DNA of 64,000 nt, from positions 992,001 to 1,056,000 of the forward strand of contig NBAZ01000002.1 of the NCBI GenBank assembly GCA_002794735.1, given 5' to 3'. Numbering within the stretch: position 1 is the first letter of the stretch; each line of letters begins with the position of its first letter. Shown here piece by piece: positions 1 to 13,174 of the stretch. The notes under the pieces are model-generated. The model was given only the letters and a program-made list of their open reading frames with translations. It was not told the origin of the DNA and did no database searches. The translations under genes were made by a program, and so were the position numbers. The stretch comes from Pyrrhoderma lamaoense. Its lineage: Eukaryota > Basidiomycota > Agaricomycetes > Hymenochaetales > Hymenochaetaceae.

Positions 1-857
1 CAAAAAAAGAGAGAGAAAAAGCCCGCAGGGCACTCCTTTCTCTTTTCCTTCTTTTCTCCTTCCGACCTTACTTAGTCCGGGGGTCGTAAACAGGGTCGTA
101 AAAAAGTAGAATCCAAGGCCTTTCAGAGAAAAATAAACAAGTAAGCAAACAAAATACAAGAAGAAAAACGGGAACGAGAAAGGAAGACAAAGACGGGTGC
201 ATCAGTGAAACAAGAAAGAACTGAAACTGAAGATAGGAAGAAAATGAAACTTCCCCGCCTTTAGATTTCAAATCATAGAAAGGAAAGAGTAAGGGGTCAA
301 GAAATCAAAGCAATTACAGAGCAAGAAAAAGAAAATTTGAAAATATGGAGAAGAAAGGGAACAAACAGGCCAAAGAATCAGATGAAGCGGATTGAGGAAT
401 GTCATGTGGTTATCGATATACTTGTGTTGAGGAAGACGAAAAAAGGGGAAAAGAACTAGCACGATAGCCGGTTTATTTTTTAATGAGAGGGTTATCGAAT
501 TTACAGATGATAGATGTTCAGGATGTTCAGGCATATGACAATATGGAAGTATAGGAAGAGAGTTATATCGGAAAAAGAGGAAAGCATATCATTCAGGTCC
601 ATAGCTTTTAAAGAGGGACGTTCACCTTTTTCGAGAAGAGAAAAAGTACGTCTGCAGAGAAATTAAGGATTGGTGGAGAGTTATCATATGAAATGTAAAA
701 ACAAAAGAGCATGCAACTTGGGGAAAGATGTCTTCGTCGATACGTTATAAAAGTTTGGCTTCGGAGAGGAATAGAACTCGTTGAAATGCTGGTGGTATTA
801 AGACAGCTTATAAGACGGTAGTGACGTTTACGAATAGTGTTTCCAGATCAGTAACAT
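1..857. other. Left flank, no gene seen; purine-rich plus strand
   Basis: The stretch is dominated by runs of A and G on the plus strand. Its open frames are low in complexity and look like nothing known. It lies just past the stop codon of the minus-strand coiled-coil gene, so part of it is probably that gene's 3' untranslated region. Confidence 0.5.
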
Positions 858-3800
858 TTACGCAGGTACAGACAAGGGCTGCATTGACATCCTTCTTGAC
901 GCTACAGTAGACGCAGCAGCAGTAACTGCCCTTGGTCGAGGCGTAGCATTCTCCTTATCACTCTTATCACTGACCATACTTGATGAAGCTTCACTCATCG
1001 ACCCCGATCCGCTTATTATCATCGAAGCTCGTCGCGCCGAAGATCCAGACGCAGTACGCTTCATAACGGGGGCAGGCGCACCGGCAGGACGCACAGGAGC
1101 TTTCCTCGCTACACTACCGATAGACGCACGAGAACGTAGTGGAGCTGTGACTGTCGCGTTTTCAGAAACTCGGGGTACCTTTTTTACCGTGGTAGAGTTC
1201 TGAACAGGAACTGCAGCGTTCATCTTGGAGCTTTTGCCGAGAGGAGCTTTACCAGTGTTTGAAGTATCTGAAAGTGCTGATGAGGGACGAAGTGGCATAG
1301 GTGTCCTGAACAGATTGGATTCGCGACGTGCTGTACGAACCGGAGCGGCAGGAGTCGCCCCACCTGTAGCACGCACACCAATGTTCCTCTTGAGCTATAA
1401 AACATAAGTAAGAACTTTAGAAATCAATCTAGTTGTATAACAACGTACTAAATCAAGTTCCTGTTGCTTAGAATCAAGAGCAATGTTCAGCCCGATCTTA
1501 TCTTCTAGGTCTTGTTCATGTTGACGCTCAAGTTGAAGTATCTTCACATCCTGATCAGCACTTCGTTGGTTCATAACATGAATCTTGGATCGAAGTTTCT
1601 CTAATTCCTCTTCCATCGAAGAGGCGCGTTCACGAGCCTGCTTTGCCTCAACCTCTGCAATCGCCTGAGCTTGATTGCTTCGTTGAGCTGGCTACGAGCA
1701 TCATTCGCACGTATCTCAGAATCACTAAGTGAACGTGCTTGCTCCGTCTGCACACGCGCATGTTCACGACGCAAGATGGAAAGCTCGTCCTGAAGCGCTT
1801 CGAGTTCCCTTCCTTCGTAGACAACTTCTGTGCGTATTCGCTAACTTCGGCCTGCCGCTCTTGAGCAATTTGATCGTGGCGAAGAGTGTTATCGAGGTCA
1901 AATTGATGTTCTTCTTTGAGTACCTTCACCTCATTCTCCAAGTTTGAAATGACCAAACGGAGTTCATCCTTCTGGGCCTGCTCTCTTCTTAATTCTTCTT
2001 GCAGCTAGTTGATACATTAGCAAAGTGCGTTAATTAGTGTTTATGAGAAGAGTATTTACCTCCATGAGTTGCGGGTCATCTTGTCTAACTTCCCAAAGCG
2101 CAGATATTTCGCGTTCCAGTTCTAGCTTTCTGTTCTCACTTTCAGTCCATTCAATTTCCATCTCGCTTGTGCGTGCCTCAAGCGCAGCGATTTCAGATTT
2201 CAACTGTTGTCTCTCAGCTTCGTACTCCTTCGCGATCCTTTCTTTCTCTTTCTCTATCATCTCCGCCTGTCCAGTGAGTTTCTCAGTGTTGCTCCATTGT
2301 GCCTCTACTTCAGATTTAAGAACAGATACTTCATTGTCTTTTTTAGCAATTTGCTGCTGAAGCGCTTCCATCTCCACTACAAGTCGTGCTCTGTCTTCAG
2401 CCCACGCCAACTCAATTTCACGATGCCTTTCGGCTTCTTGAGATACTTGCTGTTCAGTCCCGGGTTCAGCATTTGCAGCTTGCTCAGAACTGGATGAAGC
2501 TTCCTTTCGCTTCTGGGTTTCCTCCTTAAGCTTCTCATTCTCGGCTTGCAGTAGCTTTTCTCGGCGTCCGAGATCATTACGCTCCTTTTCCAGGTCCGCA
2601 ATCTGCTGGTGAAGACCTTTCAAAGCATCTCCACTAGCGCCATCAAGTACACTACGTTCAAAGTTTTCCAACGCACTCCGTTCTGCCTGTTCCTCGAGTG
2701 CAGCTGCAGCACGCTCAAGCTCTGCGACACGACGACGCATTCCACGCATTGCCCGAGCTCGACGTTCAGCTTCGGCTTCATGTCCTGAAGCTTCTGAGTC
2801 ATAAGCGCAGCTTGAGCATCCCGAGCTCGGAGATCACGTTCATATTGCGTTGCAAGTTCCTGATGGAAAGCGAGTTGAGTACGGAGCGCGATAACCATCT
2901 CATCTGAATCATTAGTTGGACGGGCTTGAGATGCAAGATTAGGTGAGAAAGAAGAGTGAGATCTGGTTGAACGATGTGATAGCCCTGATGCAGAACGCAT
3001 AGATCTTGCACTGATACCTGAGACACCAGAGTCTGCACGAACGTGAGAGATACGAGGAGGTGAATTTGGGAATCCAGCTGCAGAGTTATAGTAATTGGAA
3101 GCATCCGCACGGAAAGGGTCTGGTACTTCATCTTTGTTCTTGTTAGGGACAGGTTCCGAGAAGCAGAGGTATTGGCCGCATCATTGTTATGACCCTTTGT
3201 CTCATCCATAGAAGGTCGGAAAAACACGCGTTCACTAAGAGATCTAGACCGGTTTGTATTCGCACTGGGCGGGAAATCTGTTGGATGACGAGTCTCAATA
3301 GCAGATTGAGTACTCTCCCGCTTGAACTTCTTATATAACCCCAAAGAAGATGATGAACGAGGTGGAAGCGAAAGTTTCTCCTTCTCTTCATCAACAGCGG
3401 AATGGAAAACCACCTCATCTGAAAGACGGTGCGAGGAAGTGCCACTCATTATACTATTTGGTGTCTCAAGAGACATGGTGGATACTGTGGAGTGGCTCGA
3501 TACCCTATTTTCGATTTGTACGCTCATCTTAGGACGAAGAGTAGGTGAAAACACAGGCGAGTTCTGGTGTAAGGCTTGTCTAAATTCTTCGATTCCTGCA
3601 GGTCTATCTTGTGGTGGATTCTCTTCAGCCTCAGGGATCGGATGTACACCGTGTTCCTGAGCAGGAGAGTAGTTAATCCCTCCAGTGAGTTCAGGAGGAG
3701 GTATAGGCATCTGAGGAGCACTTATACTTTGTCGCGAGCCACCCTGGGATGCTAAGTAGGGAGTACTACTTGCATCTGGTGGGCTATTCAGAAGTAAAGG

Positions 3801-4756
3801 ATTGGGTGAACCCGAAACCACCGGTGAAGCCACGTGTGGAGAAGCATGCGCAGAATGATAAATGGTCACCCCTTCCTCCAGACTCCCAGAGTTTGAGTGC
3901 TCCACACCAACTTCCTGGACACGCTGCATAAACGTAGGATCTGGATCACCAGAGCTATTTGTCCCATTGACAGAGACATCTGGACTAATGACGCGATACG
4001 CATCACGAGAGAAAAAGCGCACATTTTGGCCCGATCCAGGCGTGTTCCTGTCACGAAGAATCGAGCGTACAGATCCATACCGTTGATGCGCATCAAGCGG
4101 CGACAATGGAGGCATGGGTGATGGTGTCGTTGGTCGCATATCTTCTGAAGAGCGCTTACTAAAGCCGTCATCTGAGTCTAACAACCAGGTGAGCTTGCTT
4201 TTGCTCATGTGCAATAATTTCCAAATATATCTCTACATACTATTCAAGGCAGCTTGCATTTGCATAGCAGAAGGTCTGCGATCCTTGCTAAAAAGAGAGC
4301 GTACGGAACCAAAGACTTGTTGGTTACCACCTTCTCCGTTTGTCGGAGAGGTAAGGGACATGTCAGAAGCTGAAATGAGAATGAGAAACCATTAAGAAGT
4401 TTCCAACATTTCTTATTGCTTCGAATAGACATACAGTTTATATTCGTATTAAGATGTAAAGAAGACTTTACCCGTTTAGCGAGACTAAGTGTACTATCTT
4501 TCTTATCCTTCTCTGATAAGATTTTAGATGCACGTTTAAGAAGATTCCTTTTCTTCCCTGGTGAACCTGGCGGACTCATCACTCCAGACGGCTCGGCTGC
4601 TACAGCTTCCGAGGGACCCTCATCCATCATATCACGAGGGTGTACCGTCTGCTCATCACTAGAACGATAATTAACCTGACCAATCACAGATACCTGCTGA
4701 GCACTTGATGACTCTCCATCTCCCTTCCTAAACGTATTACTGAGCTTTGACCACAT
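858..4756 (-). CDS. Large coiled-coil protein, conserved fungal type, unknown function
   Basis: Five exons fit splice consensus: 4435-4756, 4241-4369, 2060-4177, 1449-2004 and 858-1394. They give about 1221 residues once four single missing bases are allowed for. The N-terminal 480 residues are Ser/Pro-rich and disordered, with a basic stretch (KKRNLLKRASKIL) and a conserved-looking block around RSILRDRNTPGSGQ and NVRFFSRDAYRVISPD. From about residue 480 to 1040 there is long heptad-type coiled coil rich in E, K, Q and L (for example ELERAAAALEEQ, EEELEKLRSKI). The C-terminal 180 residues are basic and Ser/Ala/Pro-rich, ending MSMQPLSVPA. The reading frame breaks by -1 near 3165, 2784, 1808 and 1674, each repaired by one base. 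I do not recognise the family. Architecture (disordered head, long coiled coil, basic tail) suggests a cytoskeletal or spindle-pole scaffold, but that is only inference. No centrosomin CM1-type motif was visible. Confidence 0.75.
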
Positions 4757-6155
4757 CCACTAAGTGCAAAATGGCCAAGTAGGTGTTCCGTAAGAGTACG
4801 GAAAAAGAAATTCGAACTGATTGTTGAAAAGAATACGCTTTACCCTGCTTGATGAGGGTTGTTTGAGTGCCTACGAATGCTGCGTAGGACAAAAAAAGGG
4901 AAAAAAATCGTAGCAGTCGTGAAGTTGAAGTCAGGAAGGAATCGAGTTTGGAGCGTAAATTCAACCGTGCGTGACTTCTCCAAACATGTCAAAATACACC
5001 GCGTCTCGGCCTTTTCCACTCACATGATCGTGTCGCATTCCAATTTATTATTTTCACACCGCGTTTACTTGACAACCTACGACGTCATGGATCCTGATTC
5101 GGGGGAAGATGCTAGACAACTTATTTTAATCATAATCATCAAATAAATACTGTGCTTAATGCATGATACTTATGGTGATACTTTCATTATTCTCTCCGTA
5201 ATTTCAGCATATCATTTTCTAATTCTCATTCTTATTACCGCCTCAATATCAGCCTGTACTCCATAGTATCTCTGTCCGTTGCAAGTATAGATAATATCTG
5301 ACAAGATGAGTACGCACCGTTTCTCAAGTGATCCAAGCCGCATAGGACCGTGCTTGAAAACCGTTGCTTCGACGATTTTTTTGTGATAACCCATCACAAG
5401 AGCAATAAAAATCAAAAAGAGCCGACAACGATATATTTCAGTAAAATCAATGAAATATCTCAGAGGGTGACATTAATCAATTTAGTATGAGATCCTAGAG
5501 CACCTTTTTACATGTCGAACGCCAGGAATCATGGATACACATGTATGTGTTTTGACAGACAATTTCACAACATTAATGGATATTTCACTACGGAGACGAC
5601 AACATTTATTATACTGATGCAAATTTGTTGATACACGATGACACATGCACATGAACAGGCGAGTAATAGGTAGGGTAGGGTAGAGATAGGACAGAGGGGT
5701 TTAGAGAGACTTGAGAAACATACATGCGACGAGTGTGAATAAAGAAATAGGAAAGAAGAGGTCTACAAAAAGAGAGAGAAACAGAAAGGAGGAAAAGAGA
5801 GAGAAAAAAAGGGGGGTGGGGGCGAGGTCACTCAATGCGGGCTATAAGCTAAAGCCAAGCATCGATGCCTAGAGAACAAAAAGCCAAATTCCAGGGACTG
5901 GAATTGGATTTGGAAGTTGGATATTAGGGATCGAACAAATGCTAGTGCTTGGAAGCCTGAAGATTATTTTTGGTAGTGGCATGAGTATGACGACTTTGCG
6001 GGCGCAGACAAGATGGAAGGAAAAGAAGAATAGAAGAAGAATTGTAAACACTGAACCACCAGACGATTGGCTCTGGCTAGCAAGAACCCGCCTCCCCCTT
6101 TCCCCGATTCTCCACTCAACACACAAACACACAAGAAATCACCCTCTAAATCTGA
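4757..6155. other. Intergenic region between coiled-coil gene and DAHP synthase
   Basis: This 1.4 kb separates the start of the minus-strand coiled-coil gene from the stop of the minus-strand DAHP synthase gene. It should hold the promoter of the former and the 3' untranslated region of the latter. Around 5700-5820 the plus strand is very purine-rich (GAGAGAAA runs). No conserved open frame was found. Confidence 0.5.
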
Positions 6156-7962
<1,807 letters not shown>

Positions 7963-9045
7963 GTCTTCAAACTCTGAAAGAGTTATTTGTGGATTTAGGC
8001 GACGGCCGGGAGGGTTGTCGATTGGGTATGTATGTGTGTTGGTGGTTAGTGAACAAATTCTCTGTTCGATGCACCCTCCCCTTTATATATGCTTATTCTA
8101 GGAGAGGAGGGGGTAGAACGGTTAACGTACCTGTACTTGATGCTGTAGATGCGGCCGCTGACTGGTCTGGTCTTTCTGAGATGGTAATGACCATGGAAAG
8201 AGAGTTTTGAAAAAAGAGGGTTTGAGATCAGGTCGGATGCATGTCGAGTCCGAAATTATTTGATTATGTTGAGTAGCACGAGTCAATTTCCACTTTTAGG
8301 TATGTATGGACCCCATTGGCCTTCTATTTTTGGTATCTATTCAGTAAAGCCAGATGGCTGTAGTAATTTTTTATTTTCTATTTTACACGTTTGTAACGTA
8401 TTACACACGTTGCCAACTCATTATCCGAGTATCATCTCTGTGTCTGTTTTGATGGGTTTTCTTTATGTGTGGTCTTTGCATTTTTATTGCAATAAAATTT
8501 CTCTGAGATCACAGAACAGCCTTCATACATGATTTACATGCCGGTGTTTACGGAGAAAATAAAATATTTCGTCTTTTTGCATCCCTATTCCGTATTTGAT
8601 ATCTTGTGCGATGAGGTGTATACTATACTAAGATAACCCGGTGGAAGGTGATCAACTTGATCACAAAAGTCCCTAATCGTATATTCTTCATATGACTTCC
8701 CACCAACTATGACACAAATCAAGAGGTTAATACACCTTAGCGGCCGACGGGCGTCTCCTGATGGCAGAGAGAGCCCAGATGCCGGTTTCAAAGGACTGGT
8801 TGGATCACAATGACGAAAACTATATCATTATTGTGGTCCATTGAGAAAATGACAACATGAATTTGTGTTCTTTAGTGATTCACTTATTACGATATTCATC
8901 GATATTGCCCGCAAATTTCTCCGAAGAAATAGGATTTGACGTAGTAGAGCCTTCTCTTCCTCCCACTTCTCCCACTTCTTTTCCCACTTTCTCACCTTCC
9001 CAGCTAACCAGCGTTGTCTCTACACAGCTCTCTCTACACAAAGTA
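7963..9045. promoter_or_regulatory. Upstream region of DAHP synthase
   Basis: The 1.1 kb lies upstream of the DAHP synthase start and downstream of the PIH1 gene stop, so it must hold the DAHP synthase promoter. A GAGTCA (TGACTC on the gene strand) sits at 8280-8285, about 320 bp before the ATG. TGACTC is the core of the Gcn4/CPC1 general amino-acid-control site, which regulates this enzyme in other fungi. One hexamer can occur by chance, so the link is tentative. No conserved open frame was found. Confidence 0.3.
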
Positions 9046-11296
9046 TCAAACATAGACAAACAGCCTTCTCTCTCCAATCCTCCATTCAGCTCTGGCATTA
9101 TCAACATCAAAGTCACGTTGTCGTTTTAGACGTAAAGCCTCTCCAGCATTTAACCCCTTCACGCGAAGAGCCTCCAAGTCTAGCCCATCACCGCCATCAT
9201 CACCGTCTTTATTTCCGTCATCCTTTGGACTCTCAGGATCGTCCATCTGCACCTTCAGAGCGCCAACTTTACCAATCTGCGCATCAGATAGATCAAGATT
9301 GATGTCTAGGTAATGCGTTTTTGGAATGTGAAGGATAAGACGACGAGGTTCGATGTCAAGCGTTGATTGAGCGTGAAGGTTCCGTGTCTGTAACAAATAA
9401 GATTGTTGATTGTTAGTAGTCATAAGAAGTAGGAGATAGGAGCAGAAGTAGGATAAAGCGAGGTTGGAAACAGCTGGAGTTGCGGATATAGTTGGGATAA
9501 AAGGCGAAAAACGCAGACGAGGCAAACGACACCCATCCAATTTTGAAAAAATCAAATACTTTGAGTTAAAACACTCGATACTCAATACTCACAAGGTTCG
9601 GCACCTCAATTTCAATTTTTAATCGTTCATTTCCCCCCTCCTTTGTCCATCTCCAACGTGGTACTGACAATGCTTGAAGACTCTTCTCATCCAAATTTGA
9701 ATTTAAATTCGTCAGCTCGACTATATTGGGCGACGTCGTCGCCGTCCCAATTCCTATTCCTATTCCAGTCCCAGTCTCAGTTCTCGCTAATAACTTGGCA
9801 TTGTCATTAGCAATATGATTCTTACCGTCTCCGTCCCTAATAATACTTTCATCATATCCAGAGCTTGAAATCTCCTCAATAAGTGGTGGCGCCTTTCTTC
9901 CTTCCCTGCCCGCAAGTCTACCGTTATCAGAACTTTTGGGCGGTGCCTGAGTATGTGATTGAGTTTGTGATTGCGATTGCGTCTTTAAAATAGACTTGGG
10001 AGCCTTGGAAACCTTAGATGGGGACGATAGAATTGATACATTACTCCCATTCGCGCTTTCACTTGCAAGAACTGTTTGGTTCTTCCCTGAACTTGACCCT
10101 GAGGGACTTCCATGCGTTGGGGTTGTGGATAATTCCTGTATAAGTGGCTTTTGGTTATCCTTATTTCTATTTCTGTCCTTGTCATTAGACTCCTCAATTG
10201 TCTTTGTATCTGCTTTGAGTGGATCTACTAGTGATTTCGGCATGAGGACGGTTCGAGGCTCAATCTTCCCTTTAGAAGCGATATTAGGCGTCCCTATTTC
10301 CCTTGAAAGCGTAAGGTGTACCTTCTCTTCTACGTGTTCTAGGGCGAGTTCTGAAAGAGTAAAAGAGTATGTAACAGACAGGGAGGACAGAATATTGAGG
10401 TAAGGGAGTGAAGAGATGATTGTGAGGCAGAATGGGCGAAGGAGAGCGGTGATCAAAGGAGTGTAAGAAGTGGAAGTGAAAAAAAAAGTAATAAAGAAGT
10501 TAATTAGTTTTGAGGAGGCTATCCTCATCCCAAATGCGAGTATATAACAAATTGTGAGGCTGAATAACTAACCTACGATGTACAGCTTGAATTCCTTATC
10601 CTTCGAACACCTCGTCTTAAGTGTCGCACTGAATATACAATCAAATACTAACGAAGCTTTCCCTGACTTCAAATTAGATTAGATGAGTAAATGAGATAAC
10701 AGTAATGTAGTTAAATTAGTATGCAGATAAGCAAGCAAGGAATAGGCAAATTGAGCAACATAAGCCAATGAATTAACATTCACAAGAAGTTGATTCTAGA
10801 GAAATACACTCTGTGATTCAAAAAAAGTAAGGGACTCACTTTATCGAAAGTCTCCCTAGGCTCACTAACAATGACAGGGACGTAATAACCTCCCATCCCT
10901 TCACCACCATCATCATCTAAGTCCGCACCAGCCATTGCACGCCGTATGATCTCTTCACTTACATCCGGAGGAGCAGGCACGCGTTTATCCCAAGCTATAT
11001 TCAAGAACACTTTCACCCCTTTAGGTATTTGCTTCGTTGATGAATTAGAGCTACTGGTAGTAGCAATACTAGCATTTTCATGAGAAAGGGTAGGCTCAAG
11101 TAGTTGTGAGTTTGAGTTTGAATCTGAGTTATGGTAAGAACTGAGTTTAGAGGTCGACTCCGGGTTTGGGCTAGTGTAGGTGTAGAACCCGTGCTTGTGG
11201 TCACAGATTTAATGCAAAACCCTGGGAGGGTGCGAGGTGAACTTTCACACTTTCTGATGAGCTTGAGCTTTGATAAGGAGAAGTTAATGTGGCCAT
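9046..11296 (-). CDS. PIH1-domain protein (R2TP/HSP90 co-chaperone adaptor type)
   Basis: PIH1 proteins (Pih1/Nop17) link HSP90 to the R2TP complex for assembly of snoRNPs, PIKK kinases and RNA polymerase. Exons: 10840-11296, 10573-10666, 9593-10350, 9046-9387; about 550 residues. The PIH1 domain reads KGVKVFLNIAWDKRVPAPP, YYVPVIVSEPRETFDKSGK, SLVFDCIFSATLKTRC, EFKLYIVELALEHVEEK and LSREIGTPNIASKGKIEP. A Ser-rich linker follows, then a CS-like C-terminal domain (RWRWTKEGGNERLKIEIEVP, LILHIPKTHYLDINLDLS), ending RLFVYV. Exon 1 needs two single-base corrections. The start MATLTSPYQ runs into another frame just before PGFCIKS (near 11225-11234), and a second -1 shift lies between there and 11050. 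With both restored, all exon phases agree. Without them the first third of the PIH1 domain would be lost. Confidence 0.88.
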
Positions 11297-11566
11297 CGTT
11301 AAATGCCTTTTCTTTATAGTTTATAGCAGTCGGGGTGCAGAGCATACAAGTTAAGGGAAAAGTTACATGAAGTGATAACTAAAAATCTGTATTTGCTAAT
11401 GAGGCTTACTAAGCTAACTATCACACTTGTTAAACTGTTACCCACTCCCTGAAACAAAGAATAATAGTTTGAAGTATAAATCCATCGTAGAACAAATCAA
11501 AATGACTCAAAAAAAGAGAGGGGGGAGGAGGAGGAAATAGAGGATTGTCGCAATTAAACAGTTTGT

Positions 11567-13174
11567 TCACCTTTTCTCAGGAGAGAAAAAGCTAGTAATC
11601 TTGTTTGTACTTCCTTCTTCACGATCTAGTTTGGTCTTGGTGCTCAATGATGGCTTTTACAAAGTCGGTACACAAGATTAAACACAATATCAGTTTATCA
11701 GAGTAACGTGATGCTCACCTTGGTTTTACTCGTACTCGTTAGTTGATCTTCCTTTCGAGATTTTTTCATTTCTGGAGGTCCCTCTAATAACTCAATACTA
11801 GATTCTCTATCCTCTTTCACATCTACATTTATAAACGATCGATTGCGCTTCAATGTGCTCTTCTTATCCTCACTAGTCGAATTCGGTTTTTTTGAAGCGG
11901 AAGAAGAAGGAGAGGAAGAAAACGAAGAAGAGGTACCTCTATGTGTCAATGCCATAGGGCTTTCTTCCTTCGCTTTTGTATCACCCCCGGTCTTGGTTCT
12001 GGTCTTGGTCTGCTTTGCAAACATCGCCTCAATCCCATCCTTCCGCTTACTAACGGGTTCGATGAAGGTTGAGCTTTCTTCTCCCACTTTCCCTACCTCT
12101 ACTGGGACAGGATAACACACTAGATCGTATTTCCTGTCAAGCGGGGTATACGGGCGGACTAATTTGGATAGTTTCGGGGACCAAGTCTGTGTGGAAGTGT
12201 CTAACCAGGCTGTGAGTTGGCCGGGGGTAGCGAGGATGAGAGGCATGCGGTCGTGTAGGAAAGAGAGTTGCTTATTCGCATCGGTAGTCACAATTGTATA
12301 TGTATATAAAGGTTCTTTAGTTCCTGTAGCAGTGTGTTAGTCTAAAAGAACAAATCATATGAGTATGAGCATTGGAAATACACAATGGGGATATGAAAGG
12401 AATGATCCAGCCCCCTGAAAACGGTACACATACCTTCAAGTATGACACTATCGTATAAACCGGCCAGAAGCATAATTTCACTATCCTTGCGCTTCGTGAA
12501 ATACGGAATCCTATTCTTTCCCTTCCTTTGCCACTCATAATATCTAAATTTGTTTACATTTCATTAAAAATGTTATTCCGTCACACAACCGACAAGTAAA
12601 GTTCCAGAACAGTTATTTGACCTACCCTTGACATACAATAACACATCGTTTTCGACCCTTGATACTATTCCACATACCAGAACCTTCAACAAGGTTCTCA
12701 CCTTTAGCGTTAATAGTATTGAGAGTTGTATCTTCATGTTTACTCCAATGAGGAACAAGGCCCCATTTCATTGTATGCAACACAGTTCCCTTTTCAAGGT
12801 CCATTTTCTCATCGTTATTCTCTTTTTGCCTCTCCGCAACGTGCCCGTCCTCCGCAGACTCATCATCCTGAGATACCGTTCTCTCATCGAATAACTCCCG
12901 ATCATCCCACTTATTTACTCTCCTTATCACAGGTGTCCTAGTCCTTGGAGCCACATTATATCGCGGATGAAAGGCTTCTTCATCTATCCACCTATCAGGA
13001 TTGATATCTAGTTCAGGATGCACATTTCGGACTATGCGGATGACTTGAGCTCGCTGTTAGCAGTAAAGCGGAAGTTAGCTCTTCTTTCGGGACCCCCGCG
13101 GTGTAATGAAGGGAGGATAGGTATTTAAAGTTTTGAGATCTTACAGGTATGCCGAGTGCAAAGCGGCCGCACAT
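11567..13174 (-). CDS. SRAP-domain protein, HMCES/YedK type abasic-site sensor
   Basis: SRAP proteins form a covalent crosslink through Cys2 to abasic sites in single-stranded DNA and protect replication forks. Exons 13145-13174, 12626-13053, 12434-12543, 11719-12323 and 11567-11653 give 419 residues with no frame problem. The start MCGRFALG supplies the catalytic Cys2. The other active-site residues are recognisable: Asn in RYNVAPRT, Glu in VCQGYYEW, and His in HDRMPLIL. The motif MKWGLVPHWSK is also typical. A low-complexity acidic stretch (ERQKENNDEKMDLEKG) interrupts the N-terminal part of the domain. The C-terminal 130 residues are disordered, with KR-rich segments, and the last exon ends NKITSFFSPEKR. 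That tail resembles a PCNA-interacting (PIP-type) motif without its leading Gln. The function is established for the family; PCNA binding here is inference. Confidence 0.95.

Noticed and set aside
68..534. Two minus-strand open frames with hydrophobic translations
   Set aside because: They are antisense translations of purine-rich DNA (Leu/Phe/Ser-rich), lack any motif and fit no splice structure.
11013..11345. An alternative upstream start for the PIH1 gene (MLCTPTAINYKEK)
   Set aside because: This frame has no family resemblance before PGFCIKS. The start MATLTSPYQ followed by VKVHLAP fits the family better if one base is restored.
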